Shown here in pieces: positions 1-11,145 of a stretch of 64,000 bases of DNA. The first letter of the stretch is position 1, and each line of letters starts with the position of its first letter. The stretch is taken from assembly GCA_025093985.1 (NCBI GenBank), contig JACAAK010000009.1:3038001-3102000 (forward strand). Direction: 5' to 3'. Under the pieces are notes generated by a model that was not told where the DNA came from, ran no database searches, and was given only the letters and a program-made list of their open reading frames with translations. This DNA comes from Calvatia gigantea. Lineage: Eukaryota; Basidiomycota; Agaricomycetes; Agaricales; Lycoperdaceae. A program made the translations under genes and the position numbers.

Positions 1-1421
1 ACCAGTCACCGTTCGAAACCCTGACGAAAATTTGAAAGAGGACATTCCTGCTTTAATTAAGTGAGTGAGGGTTCTACATGACTGACGGACATCTAACAAT
101 CGCAACCTTACAAAGCAAATTCGACCTCAACGCTGACGGCATTCGCGATTCGACGTACAAGATGTTGAAGGACAACGACGCTTGGGGTCTGTTCAGTAAC
201 CATGGAGAATTTGACGAGTCACACGCTAACAGCCTGGAGGCGGTCCACGACGAGATTCATGGATTTGTTGGGTATGGCATAACTCGTGGCCACATGACCC
301 ATCCCTTCTGGGCCGGTGAGGATCCTCCTCGTCTCTTCAATTGCCGCATATCTGATAAACGATGGCTTGATTAATATCAGCGTTCGACCCGATCTTTTGG
401 TTCCACCATGCCAACGTCGACCGCCTTCTATCCCTCTGGCAAGCCATGAACCCTGGGATCTGGGTCAGCGAGGGAAAGACCACAGAGGATAGTTTCCTCT
501 TCCCAGATGATGCCGATGTTGGCGTGAATACTCGTACGTTAAGCTTTCCTTCCCCGAATCTGACCCATCTCCTCATTCATGCTTCACCTCCAGCCCTCGA
601 ACCTTTCTACAAGACGACCAACGAAGTCTGGACTTCTGTCCCTCTCCAAGACACTCAGCAACTCGGCTACTCTTACCCTGACTTCGACGATTTGATTGGA
701 GCAGATCCGGATCTTATCAAGGAAGCTATTCATGATCTCGTCGACAGGCGCTACGGCACCAAGAAATCCAAGGGAGCGAGCAATGCCGCCCTCGATCTCC
801 TCTCCGCCTTCCAAGGTGTCACCGAGGAACACTCCGAGGACCTCAAGATGTTTGACTGGACAATCCACGCCTCTTTCAAGAAATTTGAGTTGAAGGAGAG
901 CTTCAGCCTCATCTTCTATTTCGCCGATAACAACGGGGACTACAACAAGAAGGAGAGTTACGTTGGTTGTATCCAAACTTTCCGTGGAACCACCCCGGAG
1001 TCCTGTGCCAACTGCAAGAAAAATGAGGACCTCGTTCAAGAAGGTTTCGTTCATTTGAATCGCATCCTTGCGAAGACTATCCGGTCCTTCGACCCCGTCG
1101 ACGTTCTCAAGTTCTTCAAGCAGAAGAAGTTGTCCTACAAGCTCTTTACTGTGCGCAGCCCTTCATCCTTTACCCGGGATCTAACTAACGAGCTCAATAC
1201 AGGATGAAGCGAAGCCCCTGACTTCCCTCAAGATCAGGATTGAAGGTCGACCTTTGCACATTCCCCCCGGTCTCAATTTCCCCAAGGTCGACAGAAGCAA
1301 GGAACCTGTCGTCGTGACTGATATCATCCAACTTGTTCCTTTGGCATTGAAGACAGCCACTCAGGTTGCATCTTCAGTTGTAGGTGCGGTAACGGGGAAG
1401 TTGCCGAAGATTGGCTTTTAG
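1..1421 (+). CDS. tyrosinase (polyphenol oxidase), 5'-truncated by window edge
   Basis: Type-3 copper enzyme that oxidises monophenols and o-diphenols to quinones, the first step of mushroom melanin formation. The window begins inside an exon reading TVRNPDENLKEDIPALI. Introns lie at about 61-115, 316-380, 534-593 and 1151-1202, all GT-AG, and the last has a CTAACTAAC branch site. Spliced exons give the CuB region: [10 protein letters not shown], then [19 protein letters not shown], with its copper-binding histidines. The C-terminal part (FSLIFYFAD, VGCIQTFRGTTPESCANC, EGRPLHIPPG) matches mushroom PPOs. It ends at KLPKIGF followed by TAG. The CuA half lies upstream of the window. A second, closely similar copy sits inverted at 26-28 kb. 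Unlike that copy, the last exon here is open to its stop. Family is certain; catalytic activity is inferred. Confidence 0.95.
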
Positions 1422-2548
1422 TCGATTCCCGCGGTAGTTATTGTGTACGATATCCAGAAGACTGGCTACCTATCAAGGGTTGTCCAACAATACAAAAGCA
1501 AGTTGTTATTTCTTCCACCTGCATTGGAATTTGGGGGGTTCGGCGCTATCCTTCGTTACAATCAGTTCCCTCTGATCCCTCGGACTTGATGAGATTCCCT
1601 ATGATTTAAAGATTCTTGTTGCGATGAATGGGTCCAGGGGTAACCTCCCCAAGCCTTGGCAATAGTTTGCAGGGAGCTTAAACAAAGACAACCTATCCCA
1701 AGCGCTCATGCATTATGATGAGATAGCTAGTAAATGTAGCGGTAAACCAAGTTGTCTGTTCCCGGGACCCGGGAACTAATGAGCAGATTGTTGACTTGTG
1801 GCGATACTCGTACACCAGGCCGTCGGCATGCCGGCACATACTCAGTGGATAGTTATTCAGTCGTCCAGACACTGGCCTCTGCTTCTACTGGACCTCTTCA
1901 CCTACCTTGCCAAGGTTGAAACCTTTTGTTGTCCCCGCTACTTCAGCCTCGACCACGCCCCGAGTTTTCATGGCAACATGTTTACACGAGCGCACAAATC
2001 AAGGACCTCGGGTGAAGGCGTAGGCGTGTCCGAGCATGGGTCTTTTTGGCGAATCTGCCCGAGCCGGATTTTATGGTTTTGGTAAAGACCTGTTTGAGCT
2101 GGTCAACCTTTGGCAGAGAAGCGAAAACACCTATTTTCCGCGCATAAAGCTCGGATAAATCAGATATAGCGAATGCTCCTGTTTTCCCGGTTGGGGTCGG
2201 TAGAACTTGTGCACCTGCCTGAAGGCTGAAGCTGACCTAGTCCGCCCGCTTCCTGTCCCAACTCCAGTCCCGATTTCCTCCTATAACTCGACAGGCCTGT
2301 CACGGCTCAAAACTGCGGATCAGCCCTACGCCATTTCAGGCTCAAAACCTGCCCAACCCTCCGAATCCGTCTGCCCCCCTAATCTAGAGGCGCATTAATC
2401 TGGACGTCATCGGACTCAAGCACATGCACCTTTCAGTGATGGCCCCAAATCAAGTGCGGAAGGGGTGGAAAACCCACTTGATGACGGACATATTTTCAAA
2501 ACTGCTTGTCCTCTGTCCTTTCCGAAACTCCCCCACCTCTCCCCTATC
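1422..2548. other. intergenic region, no supported gene
   Basis: Spacer between the tyrosinase stop and the decayed ADP/ATP carrier. Short open frames occur on both strands, for example 1798-2085, but none shows recognisable protein similarity or paired splice sites. No repeat or RNA gene was seen. Confidence 0.5.
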
Positions 2549-3765
2549 ATGCCTGAAAGTAAGAAAATCAAGTCCCCCCAGGAATTCGCGAGTACGCACC
2601 GCCTGTACCACACACCTGAGGATGATGGGCTTAGTGTAACTCATTGCATGCAGCCGGTTTCCTTGGGTGGTGTTGCCGCCGTAGGCCTCTCGTCAACTGT
2701 CTTGATGCTTTTCTATTTTTCTCATGTCTCGTTTGTAGGCCTATCTCAAAGACCGGCGCTGCTCCTACCGAGCGTATCAAGCTCCTTGTTCAGAACCAGG
2801 ATGAGATGGTGTGTGTTGTCACGGGACATCACTGCAACTGACATGTTACTCTCCTTGTAGAAAAAGCAAGGGCGTCTTGCTACTCCATATAAGGGTGCTG
2901 TCGATGCCTTCCGCCGTACCTACAAGAAGGAAGGCCTGCTCTCGTTTTGGAGGGGAAATGGTACCAACATCATCCGTTACTTCCCTACTCAAGCTCTTAA
3001 TTTTGCCTTCAGTACGCCTCACTGTTCTGGCACTTACAGCTTTCAGCAATATGTTACAGAGGATTACTTCAAATCCTTGTTCTGTTTCAAGAAGAGTGAG
3101 GATTACTGGAAATGGTTCGCCGGCAATGTCGCCTCAGGCAGCGCCGCTGGTGCTTCCTCCCTCGTCTTTGTCTACTCCCTCGACTATGCGCGCACCCTGC
3201 TTTTCTAACGACGCGAACTCTGCCAAATTCGGCGGCGCCCGTCAGTTCACTGGCTTGATTGACGTCTGCAAGAAGACCCTCGCCTCTGATGGTATCCTCG
3301 GACCCTACCGCGGCTTGGTACCCTTGGTCGTTGGTATTGTTATCTATCGCGGTCTCTATTTTGGACTCTACGATTCGCTTAAGCCGGCGTTTCTCGTCGG
3401 CCCTTCTTGAAGGACCGTTCTTGGCTCTATTTGCTCTTGGTTGGGGTGTTACCATTAATGCTGGTCTGGCTTCCTATTCTCTCAATACCCTTCGGCGAGT
3501 AGCTAAGTTAGCACACATGTTTTGCTTTCCATATCGACTTGTCATTCCAGTCGTCGTATGATGATGACCTCTGGCACTGGTCAGCATTATAAGTCAATGT
3601 TCGATGCTGGTTCTCAGATCATCGCCAAGGAGGAGTACCAGGTCCATTTTCAAGGGTGCCTGTGCCAACATTCTTCGTGGCGTTGCTAGTGCTGGCGTCC
3701 TCGTACTTTACGACAAGTTCCAGCAACCCATGTTCGGCAACGTCTACTCTGGAGGTTCCGGGTAA
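2549..3765 (+). pseudogene. mitochondrial ADP/ATP carrier (adenine nucleotide translocator) pseudogene
   Basis: Remnant of a mitochondrial inner-membrane ADP/ATP exchanger of the six-helix carrier family. Recognisable pieces in order are an N-terminal MPESKKIKSPQEFA, an [22 protein letters not shown] segment, [54 protein letters not shown] and MMMTSGTGQHYKSMFDAGSQ, ending at GGSG and TAA. The full family length is covered, but the reading frame is lost several times: in the segment equivalent to ARTRLAND near 3200, just before EGPFLALFALGWG near 3410, around the RRRMMM nucleotide-carrier signature near 3500-3560, and near AKEG at 3630. Insertions of one base explain most of them. Introns are still visible. 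It is decayed unless these are sequence errors; an intact paralog should exist elsewhere in the genome. Confidence 0.85.
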
Positions 3766-4793
3766 AAATTCGATATGAGTCAATAATGCTTTTGTATACA
3801 TATGCCCTGTGCACGTTAGTCTTTGCAATGCGACGTAGACAGTGGCTTTTATTTTTCTACTTGGAAATTGCATACCTAACTGCCTTCATGAAAAACAGGA
3901 ACGCAGGAGTGATCACTGAGCAAAAGCTAGCCTAGGGGAGCTGGCTCCCCCGGTGTCCTCCCATGGCATAGCAGCACCTCACATCGGATATTATTGCACC
4001 ACCGTATATCAACCATGGCTCTCGCAGCGGAACAAACTTGGGTGCCCAGCCCACCATACACCATAATTGCACCCAAACCAAACATCGATTTCACTCACAG
4101 TAGTCGTAATTACATGGGGCAGCACTGGCTTTAGCCCGATCCTCACTGCTTCAATGTCTTCAGCGCCAAGTTAATAAGCCCTCACCTCAACCCAAGTACA
4201 TACCCAAGAGAGACCGAGGGATTCCTATCTGCCACGATGGCAACTATTTTAAAACACTCATGAAAGAGACCCTACAAAGTGTTGCACAAGGGTCACGTAA
4301 TCCCTGAGCTCCGAACCATCGTCCGCAAGTTGATTTGAGATCTCTATGACCAATATGACATTTGTGTAGGGACTTACTACTAGTACGCCGTTATGCCTTA
4401 AGAAGGTTAGTGCAGTTTACGTGGCGAGTATAGTCATTAACGGGCGTCCTGGACCGACGAAAATGAGTTGTGCTACTACGGTGCTTCGTGTGCATGGGGG
4501 AATGCCACGTTCCCTAGCTTTCAATTTGGGCGCGCTCAGTGGACTCATGGGTCCATTTGAAACACATTGAAAACGGTAGGAAGTATCTTGATACTTAGGC
4601 CCTGGATTCCACAGTCGTCCACTTCCCATTCCTCTCCTTCAATAATGCTGGGCAGTCTAGCTTCTCGAGCAACCAAGATTACTAGATCCGCAGGACCTCC
4701 CGACTTCAGCACTTCATACGCTTCGACAACGCTGACAAGCATTATAGCATGCGCAACACCGATGATAGCCCTGACGTTCTTGGCCGCAATCTC
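3766..4793. other. intergenic region, no supported gene
   Basis: About 1 kb without a recognisable reading frame. Short open frames on the minus strand (4417-4742) overlap one another in different frames and show no family signature. It presumably contains the promoter of the membrane-protein gene that starts near 4794. Confidence 0.45.
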
Positions 4794-5618
4794 ATGGGTA
4801 TATCGCTACTCTGTGCAAAATCCGAGACCTATCAACAAGGCTTCAGGCTACCGACTTCAACGCTTCGCGCCTTGTATGTTACGCACAAATCAGATATTCG
4901 CTTCTAATTTCAGATCTTCAGTATTCTATTGTTTTCTTGTGTTCCTTGGCATGGCTGAAGTATTGGCCTGGGACAATATTATTCTTGTCATTCCCCTGAA
5001 CTTACTTTCTCTAGATGGCGACTTCAGCCTGGCTCCTGTTTCAATACGACTACCACAACAACTATCCCAACGCTGAAACTCGCATCGCTGTGGCATTTCT
5101 ATTGTCAGAAAATCTAGATTTTTCTTCAGGTTCTGCGGGACTCACGTCTCTTCCAGATTCACTTCTTGTTGGACTACAGGGACAGCCAGCATTTTTGCAT
5201 TCTTTTTTGTTCACCCAACTTGGTCAAGGCATCCCATTTCTTCGGTCGGTTCTCAGGCGGTATGGGTCTTCATTACCTGGCTTCTGTGGATTGTAGGGTC
5301 AGGACTTGTGAACGCCGCACTTCCTTCATTATTTGTGGGTGGCAGCTGCGCAAACATCATTTACTGTGGCCAGATTTGCTCCCTGTTCGGTAGGTTTCCA
5401 AGCTTTGGATATTCAATCGATCCTAATAACACACTAAACAGCCGTTTCTGTCATGGAGAGGTGAGGCTTGAGGCGCGTTCTATTCCACCACACTCACTAG
5501 ATTCAATGACCACAGCCTGACGTTGACCTTGAGTATGCTCATAACGATATGGCTCGCCTGGCAGTCCACACGCGATATCCTGCATCCCGTTGACGCTTCC
5601 AAGAAGCCTGTTGGTTGA
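4794..5618 (+). CDS. MARVEL-like four-helix membrane protein
   Basis: Small integral membrane protein of the fungal MARVEL-like type; no enzymatic role is known for these. A tiny first exon (ATGG at 4794-4797) is followed by exons giving FYCFLVFLGMAE, then MATSAWLLFQYDYHNNYPN, then VHPTWSRHP...VWVFITWLLWIVGSG (helix 3), SCANIIYCGQICSLFAVSVMER, and a last exon with LTLTLSMLITIWLAWQ (helix 4), ending ASKKPVG and TGA. Four hydrophobic segments and the conserved HPTWSRHP and YCGQ patches fit the family. Joining exon 2 to the second helix needs either a 26-base intron near 5105-5130 or a frameshift, so the gene may be damaged there. The start is tentative because exon 1 is only four bases. Confidence 0.6.
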
Positions 5619-5856
5619 TGGCCAAATTGGTAGCTTCATGACCTCTGCATTATAACGTTTTTCCAGCAATGCATTATGTTAGTAACAAAACGGACCGCCA
5701 GAATTTTTTTTTTTCGCGGTCGTGTCAGTCAAGTTTGATCTGGTTGGGTAGAGCGTAACTCAGGGTCCCTAAAGCTAGTACACAACTGGGTATATTGTAA
5801 ATAGAATACATGCGCGATACAACCAATCAGCCAATAAATAATCCCTCACTCGAGTT

Positions 5857-7995
5857 CTAGGGCTCGTACATGACCAAAAATGCTGGCCGAATGGCATCGT
5901 TCGCGTATACCACGAGCTCGTCATAGTTCAAAGTTCCACCCTTTTCGGCAAGTACCTGGGTGAATGTGAGAATTGAGCGCCACATTTTGTGCATTTTGCC
6001 AGGCTTACTGAGTCAAAACCTGGAGGCGGCGCCGTGAGTGTCGTTAAGTCGTGAGTCAATTTGTAACCCTTTCCAACGACGACCTTGTTGAGTAGGATTG
6101 CCTTCAGATTCGACTTGCAGTCATTTTGCGAATAATCATTCGACCTAGGTACGGTGAGTACCATGAAGCAACAGCGACCTAGATACTAACTTCGACGACG
6201 TAGAAGAGGTGTAAATACCGCGACCGAATCTATCAAAGATGTTAGAGTTTGATTTGCGGTTAAGAAGTCGAACCCATCCCACCTTCCCCAACCAGTCTTT
6301 TTTCCGAAGAGATTCAGATCATAGGAGGTTTTGGCGATGCAACATAATGAACAGGTTGGCGACGAACAAAGCTGGGTATGCCCTTTGTCTCCCAGATGGC
6401 ACTCCCGACGAGTGCCGTGCCAGCGACGATTCTCATTGCCAGCTGACCTTCCCTGGCTCACGAACTGACCCCGAGCTTCGACCGACGCCCTGTTTGTGGT
6501 GAACATAAGAATGAACCGTCCCGCTGAAGATGCTACTCCGGGGAATTACCGATAGGAATCATAAGCAGCAATGGAGGAAGCCGGTAGGCATAATTTGTAG
6601 ACGCGACGGACAGGCGGACACTGGGCCGTGTGCCGCCAAGATGCCTTGAATTGATCGGCAACTGCGTGCGTCAATCAAACTTGCCCCAGCGCTTAAACGC
6701 ACTGAAAGCTTACCGCTCTTAAACGTAGCGTGGCCAGCGGGAACCTCGAGGATGCCCGGGCCCATCTTCTCTGCTTTGTCGATGCAGGCTTGGCCACAAA
6801 AGTGGGATAGTTTCCCCTTTGGTGCCTGAAGGCACATGAGGCAGAGCGTCTCCCCGAGCCTGGCAGACTCCCCAATTTGATAAACAAGATAATGAAGGCC
6901 CAGTCAAGTACATTACGTTTTGTGCGCCATGGAACAGTATTCACCGAGTGAGCCATCGGCATTGGTATGGACTGGGTTCTGGCAATTAGGAGCTTGACAT
7001 AATCCAGGAGCTAAACGTAATCAATTTTGGCTACTCTCATTCCGGCACCCGACGGCCTCACCTTTGGATGGTTGGGCACCACCATTCAGGGTTTGCTTCC
7101 TCGTGGGTCCGTTGGTCAAGCCATTGGCATTCTTGGCGCAAGCTTTGCTGCAGAAAGGGTGGGTCTTGGTGCCATCGAAGTATTTCGGTCGGGTCGTACA
7201 AAACTGACCATAAGATATCAACGCGAGGTCTCGAAGTGAATAGCTCTCAACTTACATCACAGTTGGTGCCTGGCACAGTCAATTGCGGCGGCTGATTGCC
7301 CATCGCTGGTGTCCAGTTCTTCAACCTATCTTTGTTCGCACACGTCTTGCTGCAGTAAGGATGCAGTTTGGTACCATCAGAGAACTTCGGTCGAACGTGG
7401 CAATACTAAGTGGAGATCAGACAGCTCAACGTCATATTGTTACATAGGAATCGAGAAACTTACGTCGCACAACGGGTTTGAATAATTACCAGGAGGACTT
7501 GTCGAAAGCCCTGCATTGTTGGAATGAGAGGGAAGGGAGCCTGGGACGTTGACAGGTGCAGAGGGCGCTGGGGCGCTCCATGAGTTCTGCGCTGGCGCTT
7601 GCTGTGCAGCCTGAGAGGCCGTTTGGGGTGGGGGTGGCAAAGGTTGCGGATTCTGGTTTCCAGCCAACTTCGCCGCGATAGCAGGATACGCAGACGCGGC
7701 CGTGCCAAGGAGGGACAATACGGTCGGAATGTGGGCTGTCCATTATCGACAAAGATGGCGGAAATGCGAACTTAGCTCACCAGGAGCGGATGATCTTTGA
7801 CGAATCCCTCGGTATCTGAAGCGAGTTGCTTATAAACAAGCGGTATGTTACATCGACGAAACCATGCATGAAACGCGATCAATGACTTACAGAGATAATA
7901 AGAACAATGAGGCGGGGGCGTGCCAAACGTGAGGCAGGCGCGGAATTGATCAGGAATTTGGATGTTTTAACGTGTCTTTTAAACGAAGCTCCCAT
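5857..7995 (-). CDS. zinc-module protein with C-terminal PARP-like ADP-ribosyltransferase domain (copy A)
   Basis: Multi-exon gene read right to left. A Pro/Ala/Gln-rich linker comes first. Two near-identical zinc modules follow, of the form C-D-(Y/F)-C-x-RPK-(F/Y)-x-DGTK-x-HP-(Y/F)-CSK-x-CA, near 7470-7330 and 7220-7100. Then comes a CQAPNCQNP...YCSMAH module near 6950, and CLMCLQAP...HFCGQAC near 6830. The C-terminal half is PARP-like: VADQFKASW, NENRRWHGTRREC, CSLCC, RFGRGIYTSSTSS, LLNKVVVGKGY, LTAPPPGFDSV, NYDELVVYANDAIRPAF. The H of WHGT, the Y of GIYTSS and the E of YDELVVY fit the H-Y-E triad of PARPs, so activity is plausible. The last exon is sure; the first exon (ATG near 7995) is a guess and almost touches the divergent copy B start. 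Target and biology are unknown. Confidence 0.75.
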
Positions 7996-8016
7996 CTTTC
8001 GACTGCCCTTCAAACT

Positions 8017-9275
8017 ATGGTTTCCTTCGTTCAGAGTGTCGTTCACTGGGGCGCCAACCGCACGCAATCATCCGTCACCAACGATCTTTGTGAGGTCAAT
8101 TCAAGTTCAGGTTCCAGTTTTCTACAAAGAAACTCACTCACATATTCATATAGATTTGTGGCAAGAAGCCCAAGTTTGTTGAGAAGGGCTTCAAGCACCC
8201 GTATTGCAGTAGGACCTGCGCAAGAACCAGTGGACAGGGTGCTAGTCCGGCGGCTTGTCTACTTCCTGGTTGTCGCGCGACAGGAAAGCCAGCTTTCTCC
8301 AATTTCTGCTCAGATGAGCATGCCGTGTTAGCCTCCTACTTCCTTAGCTCGATCTACTTATCACCATTGATGCCGAGATGATACAGGGAAGGTGTTCGTC
8401 AAGGTCAAGTGGCTGGCTGTGTTCGGTGTGGTGCGCAGCCTCGCATCGTCGGTGAACTCTGCGTTGCTTGTGATCGGCGGGCTCGTGTAGGACCACGCCT
8501 CCGGGAATTAAATCCGGACAGCCCGACCTACAGAAACCGTAAGCCACACGCAATCACACCATAACCAGATACTCAACTATGTGCAGTGAGAACCCAGTTC
8601 TTGAGTGAATGGGACTCAACAAGCGGCGACGCGCCAAAGTTTGAAAATGCTTACGAAGTCACCTTGACTCGTGATGTTCGGGTTCGTCACGATGCGTACC
8701 GGTGAGTGTTTCATCTTTGGAACTCGTTCTGGATAAATGACGCCACGTGTACCTCGCACACACTAGTGCCAAGATAGCAGGGTCGGAAGAGATCCGAACA
8801 TTCTACAGTTCACTGTGTGTTTGCGACCTTGGGTACAAGGACGGCAACCTTTGCAATGGCCAAACTTGTGGTATATGTTGTGCGGTAAAATCCGCTTTCA
8901 AGACCTTCGCATTTGGAGAAACATCGATGCTGGGAAGGTTTGTCATCCCGTCACGAAGAAATGAGTGCCTCGTTCACATAGTGTCGTTTTCACAGATTCG
9001 GACAAGGAATTTACTCTTATCGCAATCCTTCCCAAGCCAATAGGTTCTCAACGTCCTGTACGACCTCTCCGTACCGTGTGATGGTCGCTTGCGATACAAT
9101 TGTGCTCCCCGGACAGGTTTCCGACGAAGATGATGTGGTAAGTGATAGCAGCCCGAAGGTTGACGTTGTATTACTTGATGATGTTGGTCTTTGATTGCAG
9201 GTCAATGAGGAATCGATCTTCACTCCAATAGCCGATGGCATCCTTCCTGCATACGTCATCATGTACACTACCTAA
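8017..9275 (+). CDS. zinc-module/PARP-like protein with degenerate active site (copy B)
   Basis: Paralog of copy A, transcribed divergently from it. The start is chosen at ATG 8017, because that frame splices into LCE|ICGKKPKF, restoring the first zinc module (CEIC...KHPYCSRTCA). A second module, CLLPGCRATG...NFCSDEH, follows. The PARP-like part has EIRTFYSSLCVCDLG, CGICCAVKSAFK, FGQGIYSYRNPS, VMVACDTIVLPG, NEESIF and a terminal ADGILPAYVIMYTT. Where copies A and C have HGT, this gene has Y-S-S, so the NAD-binding histidine is missing. The GIY tyrosine and a glutamate in the last strand remain. It also lacks the long LTAPP-type insert. The reading frame is otherwise open and the splice sites good, so it is probably an expressed, catalytically altered paralog rather than junk. 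Confidence 0.7.
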
Positions 9276-9359
9276 TGAGACCAGGAAGGGAAACAACGTT
9301 GCAGGTTAACGTACACTATTTACAAATAACTAATTTATTACGCCTTCCTCAATGCCTTG

Positions 9360-10694
9360 CTATGTTGCAATGGGAGTTTTGAAGAGCGTCCTGATCGCAG
9401 CCTGTAGCTTGGCTTTGGGTTTAAGGGGTTCCACGGCCTCACCATAAATAATTAAAAAAGCTGGCCTGATCGCATCGTTACTGTATACTACTGTCTCTTC
9501 GTAGTTCAAATCTACGCCAGGTTCACCAATGACCTACGATCTCACAATGAGGGCTCATTCAAGAGGTACAAAAAGAGGTCTTACAGAGTGACATCCAGGA
9601 GGTGGAGCGGTCAGATTAACAGCTTTGCGCACACGCTTCTTGGGATTCCCAACAATCACCCGATTTAATAGAAGAGTTCGAGTCGTCGTGGTCCCGTTCA
9701 AGTTCTGAGTATAATCATCCGCTTCTGGTAACCGCAAGTCAGTCGGGGACTCTTATGAGAAAGCGAGGGACCCTTACTTGACGATATCGATGTTGTGTAT
9801 ATTCCTGTGCCGAACCTTTTGAGAGTGTCTGAGCGATTGCACGTACCACAGTACATGGAGTACCATACCTTCGAAATTTATTTTTTGTTCCTGGGGTATA
9901 ACATGAGTGGGCTGAAGGAGGGAGTAACACCAAACCCCCACTTACCGCACTTTTTGATATCAAAAGAGTGACGTATAATACAACACAGGTGGCATTCGGG
10001 TAACGTGCAGAGGTGTGTGCTCGACCTGTTTTCTCCAAGAGAGCAAGCTCGGTTCGTCCCATGAAATAATAGCTGCTCGTTGCAAGAGGATCTGGTCCAT
10101 TGCGCCTGGGACAAACCGTCAACGACCCGATCGCTATTTGCAGTTTTGTCAGTTGATAATCATATCGGAGTGAATGGCTGCTGACCGGTATTGGAAGTAA
10201 GGCATGTGAAAGCTGGGCGGAGAGATAATTTTAAAAACAGCCTTAACTTGAGGCATAGGTTTGTGAGGATGTCGCCATCCCTCCACCAACTGCTTTTCCA
10301 CTGCGTGGAGTCAGAGAAGGGATGGCGTGCGAGAGCTGATTATTTACCGTTTGCATAGTCTGGGTCGGCTGGATCAAGGAGGTGCAGCCTGTTCCAACGA
10401 CCTCCCCGCTGGTTCCTGGGGTTAGCAGAACTGAATGGGTCACTGACAATCAAATCCTGTCGAAGCATCTGGAATATGTTCTTGACCTCAGTGTATTCAA
10501 ACCATGGCTATATAGTGCCGGCAAAGCGATAAATTAAGCTGGTCGAACCTGTTCGCTAAGTTGGGGCAGGACGAGGCAGTGGTCGACCCGGCATGCGTTT
10601 CATGAAGCACATGTTGTCCGCATGTTGAAACACTGCAAAAGGTCCCTGATAGGATTGGGCTTTGTTCCCGCGTTTCAAACGTAATTTCTTCCAT
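9360..10694 (-). CDS. PARP-like ADP-ribosyltransferase-domain protein (copy C)
   Basis: Third member of the family, on the minus strand and convergent with copy B (85 bases between stops). The PARP-like part is clear: LLFHGTNRACSLGENR, CTLPECHLCCIIRHSFD, RFGTGIYTTSISS, DDYTQNLNG, LLLNRVIVGNP, NLTAPPPGCHSV, LNYEETVVYSNDAIRPAFL, then a tail ending KTPIAT and TAG. The H-Y-E triad residues (HGT, GIYTT, YEETVVY) are all present. The N-terminal half is less certain. It holds an open frame from ATG 10694 with a poorly kept cysteine module (CSVSTCGQHV...SSCPN) and a Ser/Thr-rich linker (10243-10449). An alternative start lies at 10965. The canonical CxxC...HPYCS module of A, B and E was not found here. 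Confidence 0.65.
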
Positions 10695-11145
10695 TCTAAC
10701 ATGCTTGTTCTCTGCAGTCAGAAAGTGAGATATTGGACAATGGGCATCGGATGATCTGACTGTTTGTGGTTTGTGTCTTGTTTGGCAGGAGCTTCACTTC
10801 GATTTGTTCTCCATCAACACAACAATGGATCAATAACCACTTACTTGCAGCGTTGACGGTGACGATGATTTGCATGCTCCCTGCACGAGGTAGATATTGA
10901 CATTGTGCTAACGGCCAGGCTATCCTCGTCCCGTTGGCCTTTGAACTACCCGTGCTGTGCAGCAAGCCGTGTGGCCCCTCCCCTAAAACAGACGCTTGAA
11001 CCCCAAACCCAGTTTATAGTCATCTTTAGGTCCTCGGGTTAGGCTTTCAGTCTGCCTTCCTTTCCCGCATCTTAACTCCAAGTCCGATACCGCAGCGCGC
11101 GGTTCAAGACAATTTCTGTGGTCCGCATATCATACCCTTTCCGTC

